From contig CM046836.1 of NCBI GenBank assembly GCA_025618425.1, forward strand, positions 18,887,243-18,951,242: 64,000 nt of DNA, read 5' to 3'. Under the pieces are notes generated by a model. That model was not told where the DNA came from and did not search any database. It worked only from the letters and a program-made list of their open reading frames with translations. The stretch is from Heliocidaris tuberculata (lineage: Eukaryota; Echinodermata; Echinoidea; Camarodonta; Echinometridae). The first letter of the stretch is position 1, and every line of letters begins with the position of its first letter. This document shows, piece after piece, positions 22,288 to 34,500 of the stretch. The translations under genes and the position numbers were made by a program.

Positions 22288-22376
22288 AGACCTCATCTCA
22301 CTCTGCATCTCCCTACTTCAGATCCACCTCCACCATCAGCTCACTGTCCCCTGAGACAAAGACCACTTAGTCTCCA
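22288..22376 (-). pseudogene. Duplicate of the LSM11 C-terminal coding end, placed after the stop
   Basis: The last ~85 coding bases of LSM11 plus stop (22418-22500) are repeated about 130 bp further downstream in the same orientation, with scattered changes. In the matching frame it reads VVFVSGDSELMVEVDLK then TAG, against [16 protein letters not shown] then TAG in the gene. It lies in the 3' UTR, so it is not translated from the normal stop. Confidence 0.75.
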
Positions 22377-22439
22377 AGTGGTCCTCTTCTTCTTCTTCGG
22401 GCTCTCAACAAATGATTTCTCATCTCACTCTGCATCTCC

Positions 22440-25400
22440 CTACTTTAGATCCACCTCCACCATCTCACTGTCGACCGAGACCAAGACCACCTGGTCTCCA
22501 CGGATGAAGAGTTGGTTGACATGACGACGCTTGAACTCCTCCGGCTGAATCAGCCTCTTTCCAGTCTTAGGATCAAGATGAACGACCTCCTTCACGGTCT
22601 TTGTCTCTTTCTCATCCTTACTCTTTGAGCCTGAGGGTTCCATGGACTTTTTTTGAATCGTGAGAGACTTTGAAAACGCTTGTGACAAAGATGATGATGA
22701 AGGTGTTGTTGATGTTCTTGATGGTGCCATTTTTGCTGAACTTTGTGTATGTGTTAATATCGTAGGACTATCTGTGACTGCAGAAGACAAAGATTCCAGC
22801 TTTGTTGATGAAGTAGTCATTCTGGATAAAAGTAAGTCTGACTTTCTAGCTGCTGACAAAGATGATGTTGATGAGAAGGATGACTTAGCCTTTGTAGAAG
22901 ATGTCTTTGATTCTTTAGAAGAGGCAGTAGTCGTCGAAACAGAAGATTTCTCAACAGATGCCCCCTCCTTCTTGGCACTATCCATAGTCCTTTCTGGTAA
23001 ATTAGGACCTGAGCCAGAAGTGAAAGTCCATAAAGAGTCTGATGCTTCTAAAGTCATTCTCTTGGCAATAGATGAGGTAGTGGTGTTGGAAGTTATTTCA
23101 GTAGAGGCAGTTGTGCCAGATGCATCCTTCTTGCTAGTTCTGATGTCCGCAGGGTTCGAGGATCTAGACGGTCTCCCAGATTGAGTTCTTGGTCTTTCAT
23201 GGCCATTTGGACATGCATGTAATCCACTTGGCTTTTTAGGTGTTTTCTGCTTTCTTCTTGCCCTCTCGGATTTCACGTTGCCTATCTCCTTCTCCACATC
23301 ACTAATGCTCTCCTCTGAGGTTGAATATTCATCAGTCTCACTCCCACTGCTCTCGCTGTCCGACCAACTTAGAGATGACTCTGTATCTCTGGAATCTCTC
23401 GCAGCCTGTTGCTCCATAAGAGCTTCGTGCTTGATGCGGCAGAACTTGCACTCCTTGGCTCGCTTCTTTCCAACAGCCACTTTCTGTTCCTGCTCTGAAG
23501 GCTCTGGAGGTTCTGGTTTCTTTGGCTGAGGATTCAGGTTGGACATGATCTGACAAAGAAGAGGACACATTTGTTAGTTTGGGGACTCAAGAGAGATAGA
23601 GAGAGAAATATCTGCAAATGGAACCCCTTCAGATCTTGTAACGTCCTCAAGACCATTAAATTTGAAGAACTGTATAAAGCTGTTTCTTGATTATCTTTTC
23701 ATTGCCCTCACCATATTAAATAATTTTGCATGTACTGCAAATAGCATAAGGAACGAAATCCAATTCATACATTTAAACATTGCAGCATGAATAATAAAGT
23801 GTGATTACGTATAATTACCCAAGTCCGTACATATAGATAAACAATCCCAAAATATGTTTCTTCAAGTAATAAATTTCAGGCAAGAGAAAGAATGAGGAAG
23901 AAAGAAAAGGAAAATATAGAAAGAGAGAGAAAGAGAGAGATGGAGAGGGGGAAAGAGAGAGTGAAAGCAAGAGAGGGGAAGACAGAGTCAGAGATAGACT
24001 AACAGAGAGAGAGAGAGAGAGAGACAGAGAGACAGAGTCAAAGATACACAGATGTACAGACACACAGAGAAGGGGAGTGAGAGATTATACTTACCATTGA
24101 GTATGTGACTTTTTCTTCATGATGGAATCTTTTTCCAGTTGACGGCCTCTTGTAGATTTCAACAACATCAGACAGAGCCTAGATGAGTAATACACAAAAA
24201 CAATTAAGCCTCTTTAATATTGTTTTTGTTCATCCTATTACAGGTTATTTTCTGCTTACCTCTTCCATTATTTCATACTTGAATTCATTTCTCTCCTTCC
24301 TTCCAACTATTCAACCCTCTCCTCCTCCTGCTCCTCTCTCTCTCTCTCCCCTCTCTCTTTCTCTCTCTCTTCTATTTCTGTTTCTCCCACACCCTAACAC
24401 ATACATGTACGCTTCTGTACCTTCTTACTTCCTTTCTACTTTTAGTCCCGTTACATCTAAATGATTTTCACTTGTCATTAACTATTCATCCCTTACTCTT
24501 TTAACCCTTTTTATAACTTGCACTTCTGGAGCACTGTAAGCTATGATAGGGACTTTTTCATACTGTATGATTTCCCTATTATCGTGCCACTCATATTCAA
24601 TAACCTTCAATTACACGACTCTTGACTTCAAGAGGTCATCCTCACCATCCAAAGTTTAAAGTTCAAAGTTTACCATTACGTAACTGGGCACCTCTGAACA
24701 TCATCCACCAGGCCCCATGTACCGAGACATTCTACATCATAGCAGTTTATGGATAAAAACCTGAAAGAACATTCAAGTATGAAGAAATATAGAATAACAA
24801 AAGAATCGTACCATATTCCAGATTTTGTCGAAAGCCACCAGATATCCGATGCAGATACTACGAAGTCCCTTGAAGGTGCGTATACACACCCTGACTTTAC
24901 ATCGCTTCTCAACACATTGCCTCAGAAGATCTAAAGGTGATTCCTTTGTATCTATGACAAAAATAAAACAGAAGACAAAATAAATGATTTATATGAATGG
25001 CCAACAAAGTCTTTTCTTCTTTATATCTAATTTTCTTTTTATAAACTTGTATGCTTTCAAATCAATATTCTTCAAATTACAGTGTATAGAATGTTAAAGG
25101 TGCTATTTAGAATTTTAAATTTTGACAATGTCTTGAATGTAGTTGAATTGTGCACTCATCTGTCTTAGAATGTGAAGAAAATATTCCTGAAAGTTATTAG
25201 AAAGCTTAAATCTGTGTTAATTTAGTATGAGAGGAATCAATGTTGATTTTCAATAAGATTAATAATGCCATATACATGTATGTACCACACTACAATTAAC
25301 TCCAAATATATATGTGTCAACCCACAAAACATGGGCCTGTGTCTTTGGAGATACTCTAGGTACAGTTCTATAATTTAACACCATTCTGGCTTTTAGCAGA

Positions 25401-28255
25401 TGTAACAGTCTTTCACATTAGTCACAGACTTACGATCACTTTCCATGCGAGACAAGACATTGAGTTGGAACATCTTCTTCTGGTGATAGGTACTCCTTGG
25501 AAGCTCTTTCTCCTTTTCTCTCAAGTGCTCTAGATGACGCTGTGTATAACAACAAAAATTCACAATGGCCTAGTGTAAACAATCATTTCATACATTGGTT
25601 GTTGTTGCCGTTTTTTCAGAAAAAAAAATTGTCAGATTCTCTGTAAGAAAAAAGTTTTTGAAATAGTTTCTTGGGGGCTATATTTAAAAAAAGTTTACTC
25701 TCATAGAATTCTGTGGTTATAAAAAAAAGAACAATACTGCCTCACAAAGTTCCTGGCTTGCAGGTATTTCATAAATCTTTAGAGCCATTAAGCCATATCA
25801 TCAAAATGTAGGGAGGAGATATTGCATCATGACTTCATTTCAGTTATAAATTTTTCACGAGTACAGGCTATACAGATTTTTTAAAGGAAATTTGTTGCCG
25901 TTTTATTAGGTAAGATTTTAACATTCATGGGTGATATCTATGAATTTTGCTTTTTTTCACTAGTGTGCATCTGTATCTTTCCAAATGCTGAAAATTACAC
26001 TTTTCAAACCATCTTGTACTAGTATTTCACTATTGCAAAATTTAATGCACAACATCTTAATCATGCGAAAGAGAATCAGAAATCATAATATTGCAAACTA
26101 AACCCTAAAAGTTCCAATTCCTTATTTTGAGCTTTTCTTAATAGTATTCATCTCTATCAAAATATCCTGCAAAGCAACAAAAAAAAATAAAAAATTGAGC
26201 AATTTCCAATTTTTCATATTTTGAACTATAGAGTCTACTTCCAGTTTTGTTTTCAATATCCTTGCACATATATGATTAGACAAAAAATAAAAAGAAGCAC
26301 ATGTACCAAACAATGATGATTTAAAGATAATTCTTAATTATTTTCATTAAGGAAGAAAACGAAGGAAGTAGGATAAATTCACACGATTGAGATTATAAAA
26401 CAAAACTACTTAAAAGTACATTTCCAGCATGGCTGCAGCTTCAAAGGAATTGACAAGTTAATCCAATGGGTCCCTTTCTCTGCAAATGAGTAGCATATCG
26501 CGACATGACAAAGTCTCATGTGTCTTCACGATTCTATTTTCGTGCCAGGAACCATTTTGAATTTTGTTGGTGTTTATTATCATTGGTGTTCATTCATTGC
26601 CATTAAGAATATTTATACATTTTCTAATTTTTTTAAATTAAGATTTCAATGCACCTGTGGTTTATGTTATTCATAAATTCTTAATATAGGTATTCTTTTT
26701 CTCTCTTTAATGTTCATATAAATATAGATATATTTCAATTACGTCATAGGGAGTCAATCAGTGGTCCAGTGAATCGCGGCAACTTCGCACACAAACATTA
26801 AACATGGCAGTCTTTTATAATAACTGTGCAACAACACAATGAATATGCACAAATTACTGCACACGGTCACTGAATCCGAGTCTTTCAGGTATGCTAAGTC
26901 ATATAACAATAAATTCCCAAGATGTTCAAATTCTGATGTATTTTCGAAAATATGAATAATTTATTTCTCAATAATACAAGAGTCTATCACATGGATTATT
27001 TTGCTCCAATAATTTTGCTTTTGCAAGATTAATAATTATTGATATAAGATACCTATATTATTACATACTTATGCACCTGTTACAAAACTGATTATTATTA
27101 TCATTATTAATTATTTTATGCAGCAAATCAAAGTACATACATGTATAATTACAAGGAAGAACAAAACACAATACAGGAATGTTGAAATTAATGTAATCGA
27201 TCCCCCAAGTGTACTGACAAGTTGCCAGGAATGGGGCAGGCAAACTGAATCACCGAAACCCTGAGGGTCCGCCATTCTGAAATATATATTTTGTGTAAAA
27301 TTCAAACCCCAAAAGTAACTTAGTGAAAAACAGGGCACATTTCTCATGAAGGTGAGCATTAGCTCAGTGTGGTGCTTCATCCTCATTTCCATACCAACAA
27401 TGGGCAAACTATTCGCAATATCAGCCCTAGATCGAAAATTCTGTCTCTCGTTCGTTAGCTCTTCACTTAGAGGCAGAAACGGTCGTATCACTCTGCTGTG
27501 CAAATCGAATACACATTGACTTACACACTATAACAGTTTGAATACGGCTGCAAGATTTTCAAACGGAGAATACCTTGGACCCTGAATTACCTGAAAAAGG
27601 AGCATTAAAAGGAATGAAACAGTCAAATTGGTAAGTTGAACATATTCGTTTAAGTATAGAGCCTAGGCCTAATCTGTTTAATTTATAAAAATATTCGTAA
27701 AACTAGAAATATAGAGTCTACAGATTTTTACAACTACATGCCGACTGTTCGTCGGCCATCAGTAAGTTTGCACAGCAAAGTGATAGGAGCGTTTCTGTCT
27801 CTAACTAGTGAAGAGCCGACCCTAATATACCCAAATAAGAGGCTAACGAACGAGAGACAAAATTTTCGGTCTATATCAGCCCAAGCTTTTTCAAAATGTC
27901 CGCGCGCATGAAAAGCCCATTCACTGTGCAGTAAGCGAACGACAACGTACCGGTACGTGGTCTGCGCCCGGGCGCGGCGCGGGCTGCTGTGCATGTGGTC
28001 ACTCACCCGCTCGAGTGCACGTCTTGACGTTGGAGCGGATTTTTGCTCTTGTGCTGCGGTCGTCTCCTTTTCAGCTTTGCTCATAAAACGCTCATATTCA
28101 GCTAAATTGTTGAAAATAGAAGCATCCACCACTGGAAGAGTTACATTTGACGCATATAACGCTTTCAAAGGATTAAAATTGGGGGATAAAACGTCGATTT
28201 CTTCATCGTTTTCCTCCTCTTCCACGCTCCCCGAGGCCTCCATGGGCGCCGCCAT
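22440..28255 (-). CDS. LSM11: U7 snRNA-associated Sm-like protein LSM11 (complete, 5 exons)
   Basis: Replaces SmD2 in the U7 snRNP ring that directs 3' cleavage of replication-dependent histone pre-mRNA in the nucleus. Coding exons on the minus strand: 28255-28007, 25539-25434, 24951-24812, 24178-24095, 23549-22440; phases agree, 562 aa. Marks: N-terminal [12 protein letters not shown] and [10 protein letters not shown], the region that in other animals contacts FLASH; NVLSRM; Sm1 motif [20 protein letters not shown] then DKIWNMALSDV; and at the extreme C-terminus [16 protein letters not shown], the Sm2 motif. The hallmark of LSM11, a long spacer between Sm1 and Sm2, is here about 340 residues, Ser/Thr-rich with a CKFC and a CPNGH patch, much longer than in the human protein (about 360 aa in total). 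Start: AAGATGG gives a strong Kozak context. Shares a promoter region with the CCDC166-like gene. Confidence 0.92.
23880..24075. repeat. GA-rich purine tract in LSM11 intron 4
   Basis: Long run of AGAGAGAGA/GAAAGAGAG blocks, just after the donor of exon 24178-24095 in transcript orientation, where it is pyrimidine-rich. A shorter CT tract lies at 24333-24375 in intron 3. The 82 aa open frame across it is a simple-repeat artefact. Confidence 0.8.
27413..27882. repeat. Inverted repeat pair in LSM11 intron 1
   Basis: 27413-27506 and 27766-27882 are inverse copies: CTGTCTCTCGTTCGTTAG, CAGAAACG and CTGCTGTGCAAA on the plus strand in the left arm, inverse in the right. The right arm has an extra ~27 bp block. 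The loop is about 260 bp. It resembles a foldback MITE; the open frames of 130 and 173 aa that run through it are not separate genes (the latter begins as LSM11 exon 1). Confidence 0.65.
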
Positions 28256-28546
28256 CTTGAAAATATAATGACCTCTCTCAATAAAATTATTTTAAAAATC
28301 AAAATATTAAGCAATGAATTCTTCGCACCCATCAGTTTCTCTCAATTGTATTTCATTTAAAACTTCAGGTTATTATTGAATATATATTACAGGCTGTAAA
28401 GATGTTTTAATGAATAATTGTTAATAATTATAAAACTTTTTTGGTGCGAACTCCATTCGTTTCCTAAACAACGGCGACGCTACCCATCTGGGACTTCACT
28501 TGAAGTCTTGACTAAATTTCTGATTTTGAAAACCTCGGAATCTAGA
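28256..28546. promoter_or_regulatory. Bidirectional promoter region between LSM11 and the CCDC166-like gene
   Basis: Start codons of the two divergent genes are only 291 bp apart, leaving room for one shared core region plus both 5' UTRs. No TATA box is evident. 28459-28472 reads GTTTCCTAAACAAC, matching the RFX X-box consensus (GTNRCC/N..RGYAAC type) at both half-sites but with TA instead of AT at the centre, 75 bp before the plus-strand ATG. The X-box is a suggestion only. Confidence 0.6.
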
Positions 28547-31500
28547 ATGCCTCCAAAAAAGGGAAAAGGCAAGGGTAAAGGCAAGGCTAAGAAGGCAGAA
28601 GGAGAAGGTGGGCCCGTTGAACCGCCGGAACCAACCGAAAAGGAGCTACTTTTGAAGAAGGAGTGAGTTTATATTATTTTTTTTTTTTTTTTTTGTAATG
28701 ATATTTTTATTTTCTCTCAAATCAAGAACATATTGTACAAATCATAAATGACAAAATTAAACATATTCTTCATAACAAAAACTAAATGAAGTGTACATTT
28801 TTCTCTTAGATCAGAAATCATATTGTACAAATTACAATGACAAAATTATACATATTCTTCAGAACAAAAACTGAATGCACTCTAAATTGATACTTTGACT
28901 TAAACATAAATTGCGAAAGTACTTGGAATTTTTTTTTTTTCCATACCTGTTAAGAAAGCATATGATCAAAGAGTGGACATTGAGAGAGAGAGAGAGAGAA
29001 AAGATCTATTATCCCACTGACCCCCCCCCCCCCCAACAAAATACAATAAAATTAAATGAAACTGAGATCACCCAAAACATACTCCCACACACCTTCATCC
29101 ACACACACTCACACATACACAGCATACAAGCATTCAAAAGCAAAAGGGGTCACGTATAGCGAAAAGTATAGCGCAGCCGTTCCAGCGTGTTTTTTTTTTT
29201 TTTTTTTTTTTTTCAACCAAAAAATGTATATGTATTTGTCCCGCCGTCCCTGGCCTACGTATGAAAGTTTTCCCATTTCCTTAGGTGGTGTGTTAATGCA
29301 CCTCGTTCTTCAGCTAATTTTCTTTCCTCTTTTTCATTTTCCAGCATTCTTTCTTTAATTTCTTGAGGAGTGGGGGGTTTATTTTTAGTTCTGCTATAAA
29401 CAAATATCATATGTTTAATTAAAAGTATGATGTGATTAAGTAACTGCTCCTTACCTATATCTAACAGTTTTATGCCAATATAAATTCCTTCCCAATTTAT
29501 ACTTTTAATATTCGATAAATTGAATAAATCCCCACAATCTCTCCAAAGAACTCTTATTTTTTCACAAGTAAAAAATAAATGCTCATAGGTCTCTTCATAT
29601 TTATCACAAAAAGAGCATATATTACTAATTGAAAATTTAAATGCATACAAATGTTTTCTAGTGTATATAAGTTCATATAACAATTTAAATTGAAATTCCC
29701 TTAACTTACTATTTAAAGTACATTTTCTGGGTCTTAGAAATATTGTATGAATATCTTTTTCAGAATAATTATATATCCTCTCTAAATGTTTAACTGCATA
29801 TGACTTTTCTATTTTCATATTTAACAATGCCGCATATATTTTTTTTGATGTAACATCAATCAATGTATTGACTCTTCCGTTAAATACAAATTCTAAATTT
29901 AAATCAGTGTCTCTCCATGAATCACTTTTCTTCAAAAGGGCTTTCCATGTCAATGGAATATTTCTAAATAGCTGATTAAGTTTAATTATTTCTTGTTCAT
30001 TTAGCCCCATCCTTAGAAAATCCCTAGTTGATTTGATTTCACCTTCACCATCAACTATATGATGTAATTTATATATATTTTTAAGGAATAAACTTTCATC
30101 AAAGTATATAAGTCCATCCAAACGAATAAACTTGTTGTTAAAAATAATTTCATTTCTTTTACCTGTTTCCTTTTTAAGCAAAACTTCTTTCATAGCGACC
30201 CAGACTTCCAGCATATTCCTATAAAAGCTTGGCAAAGACAGTTTACTCATGCTCAATGAAATATTACTAAAAAGAATCAGTAAACCTCCAAACTCACGAG
30301 TCTTATATTTAAAAAAACGTTTCCATCCCATCTTCGAATCTCCTAATATTAGTCTTTTGATCCACATGATTTTTTGTGTATAAACAAATAAATGGAAATC
30401 TATCATTTTAAGACCCCCCTTATCATAATTCAAATACATAACATTCCTTTTAATTTTATCCTTCCCATTCCATAAAAAATCAAACATTAAATTCTCAATT
30501 TCCTCAAAAACCCAAGGTGGTACTGGGATAAGTGATGACACATAATTTAATTTTGAAAGTACAAACGTTTTAATTAATTGTATTTTACCCATTAAAGTTA
30601 AATCCCTCTGTTTCCACCATTTTAACATCTTTTTAATTTTACTTAGAATTTCTTTATAATTAGTCCTTTCCCGCACGTCCACATCTAAAGAGAAAGTTAT
30701 ACCCAATATTTTAATGACCTCTACTAATTTACCAAAAGGGGTAACAATATTTTCTTTAGAGAGGGGACCTAACAACAATATAAACGTTTTATCTCTGTTC
30801 ATTTTCAAACCGGAAATTTGTGCAAAACCTTCAAACAACTTTTCTATTCTATCAACTGATGCGGTATCTCTTACAAAAAGGGTCATATCGTCTGCATAAA
30901 GTACCTGTTTTACCTCTACATCACCAAAACTGATTCCATGAATAGCAGAGTCCTTACGAATTGAAAAAGCAAGGATCTCTATACAAAGTATAAATAAGTA
31001 TGGAGAGAGAGGATCTCCCTGTCTTACACCTTTTTCAATACTGAAGTACCCTGTAGATATCCCCCCATTAAAAACGCAACTCAAAGCACCATTATATAGT
31101 GTTTGGATCCATCTACAAAATGATGGTCCGAAACCGAAAGAACGCAATACTTTTTGCAAATATTATTGATGAGTGTTCACGATCACGATGTTCCGACCAT
31201 TATGATTAGGTTCCTACTTCCAGCCCTAGCCCTAGATTTACTTAGATCTAGGCGTTTCCATTGCAATTGCTCAGTTCAGTTGGGTGTCATGAAGTGACCC
31301 ATCTCACTGTCAGTTTGTTGAATGTGAACATAGAGTATATTACTAATCTGCTAATAGCTCAAACTGATCATTTTGAGAGCATGCCGGTGCCTTCCTTCTG
31401 TCTGTGAATATTTCGCAGAATGGCAGATATTGTTCCAACCTTAAGCCTGTTAAGGCTTACATTTTTTAGAACAATCCTTATCTTTCTCATGCACCAGTCT

Positions 31501-34500
31501 AATCTAGAAACTCTAGTCGAATCTATGATGGTGGCCGTGGTGTAACCCTATTTCGAGTGTGACCTATAATTGCGCACATCGGGTAATAATATCTCAGAAA
31601 CTAGAAAAGATTTCGAAAATCTGATACCACCATTGCATAGGGAAAGCTATAATTACCATGATTACCTAGAGACATTATTTTCTTTTGAATTGGGTGAAAA
31701 AAATCTATGAAGATGTTAACAAAGATCGATACATTTTGCTAGGTCTACTTTGTCTTTGTGGTACAGTTTCCAAAAAATATGAAGTTACCAAAATCCAGCA
31801 AGGGTCTAGTAATCCTCATTTTCTAGAAGATGTCATTAAACTTGTAAGTAAAACTTGACACCAAATGATTGCACAATATTTTGTCTTGCAAATGATGCAA
31901 TTATCTTACCTTTGATGGATTTCTACATTGGATAACTTAGACTTGCGTGAAATTAGGTCTCATGGTTTTTAATCCCTTTTTTCCAGTTCCAGTGCATTGC
32001 GATCCAACATCGGATTTTGAGATCCTGATATCTGTGAAATTCTTTGTCTATTAACTTTCTTGTTGCTTTCCGTTTGGTATAAATCTAGAGTCTATCTGAA
32101 TAAATTATTGTAGAATATGAGAAATAATGGATGAAATATGACATTCCTAAAAAAATAAAATATGAGAACATTTTTGATAAGATTGTTTTTGAGTTGGTAA
32201 AAAAAAGCAAAGTACCCAGATATGCATATTCTTTGTTGCGAATTACAGATGACTTGCCTCGAAAGAAAGTTGAAAATAAATGGGAAGATTGTTTTGGTTT
32301 AGACAGAAATGAAATTGATTGGTACGCTGTACATAAAAACAATTTTATGTGCACGTTGGATACCCAGTGAAGGTCTTTCTATATCAAAGTTTTTCATAAT
32401 GCCGTAGCCTTAAATGCTTTCTTATATAAAATAGGTAGAAGTGATTCACCACTTTGTCATTTTTGTAATAAGTTTCCTGAAACTTTGAAGCATATATTTT
32501 GTGATTGTACAGAGGTTGCCCCTATGTGGAAGAAGCTCTCTGATTTTATTGATGTCAAGATCAATGAGACTACAGTATATTCAGATTTTAGCTATCTATT
32601 TGGTGTTGACATTGGGAGCAGACATGACAGGTGTATTACATTTTTATTCTTGTGTCTAAAATTTTATATCATTCGATGCAAATTTCAACAGGTAGATTTA
32701 AAGTTTCAATCATTTATTAATTTTGTTAAAATGAAACAAAATATCGAGTATAAGATATCAGAGAAAAGGGGGAAATTAACCTCACATTTTAGAAAATGGT
32801 CGATTTCATTTATTTAATTGAGCTTTGATACATTTCGCTCCCTCTTGCCGTGATACTTACAGTCAGTGACAAGTTATGTTGATTTACTTCTATTATTTTT
32901 GTGAATAATGGGTTTACAGCAGAGCCCCACCGACCCCTAGACAGAGCGTTGCCTTTTTGGGATTGTAAAGATTTTAGATGTATTATTGATGAAACTTGAG
33001 CACTTTTCATTTGCAGTTTATTATGCCATCAGTGTATTGGGCATTAGTCTTTTTTATGGTCCCGGTTACCATGGTTATGGTGGGTCTCTGCTGTCCTTAT
33101 CTTCAGAGAGACATTTTTGTTGTGTTGTCTTGTATTGTTACCTGTGGTGTTGTGCATTGTCATGTCATGTATCTCTTGTTCGTCCGTATGTCTTGTCTTG
33201 TCATGTGTTGTGGCGTGTCTTGGGTTTTGTCTTGTCTTGTCTTAAGTTGCTTTATGTCTTTTAATAGTTTATGCATACGATATCATTGTAAATACGTTAT
33301 ATTCTTGTGTTCTTTTTCAATAAAAACAAAAATACAAAAAAATAAAAAACAAAATATGCGTGAAATTTGGTCACCCCATCATACTATTACTACTTTAGAT
33401 CTAACTTTAGATTAAAGTTAGATTCAATATCTAAAAGTTAGATCTAGAATCTGGATCTATTCTAGATCTACATTAGTAGATTCTACATGTACATGTAAAT
33501 ATAGATTGGTATTTGTACAACTGCTATTAAAAGTTTAACTAAATCTAAGTCTCTGTTAGATCAACATGTAGATCTAACAGTGAGTTAAATTTGTGTTTTT
33601 CTGATTTTTGTTCTGCCATGCAGTCAATTTTTATTTTTTACCAATACATGTACCATATTTATTATCAGAATGAACACTTGATTGTAGCCCTAAGTTGATT
33701 TTTTTTAAATCCATGATCTCAGTTTATTTGAACACTTTACCAGTAATTTCAACAAAGTAAAGAGATTTTCATATGTACTTGCTGCATATTGTCAACTTTA
33801 AAACAAAAATCAGTGCTAAAGTGAAAATGCCATACATGCACCTTAGGGTGCTAGTGGATGCTAAGTATAATTAAGCATGCAAATTCTCACCCAAATTATC
33901 TCTAATTTTCATCTCTTTATTTGTTTCTCAGATTAGAAACCCTGACTGATGAGCTTGCCAACCTGAAGAAGAAAGTAGAAGAGCTGTATCCTTTTATTTT
34001 TCTAATGTTAGTTATAGCTAATTAATAGTAAAAATATATCTAGAAGTTGAGAGGGCAAAACAAAAATTTTGATCTCATTTTGGGGGTATTTATGTAATTG
34101 TTTTGTGCCTCTTATTCGACAAGAACTAGATCTATTTGTTAATTTTATTTGTAATATTGGGAGAAGTTCAGTTGCTTTAATAAGTTCCAGAAATTGGAAC
34201 TTTTGTGTACAAAAGTCAATGCACAAGTGGCTTTTATCCTTATTTAAAGGGTACCAATCACCAAAAAATGTTTTGCTCTGTATGTTAGAGGCTCGATGTC
34301 GTTATACTATATTAAAAATATGGGCTTCAAATATTACTTCTATAAAGAGGTATTGCAAGTTTAATTAAACTCTCTATAAGTGTAAAAACAACTAGTGAGT
34401 AGACTACATGTACTTCACGCACCCGTACATGCTGGCCAAGATAAAGGCTCAAGCGGAACCCAACTTTGAGTTCGGTTCCGTACGCGCACCTTCATGTTAT

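Noticed and set aside
22660..23184. 174-codon plus-strand open frame
   Set aside because: It is the antisense of LSM11 exon 5, acidic and low-complexity because it mirrors the Ser/Lys-rich spacer.
27111..27503. 130-codon minus-strand open frame
   Set aside because: It crosses the inverted repeat in LSM11 intron 1, has no family features and no plausible splice link.
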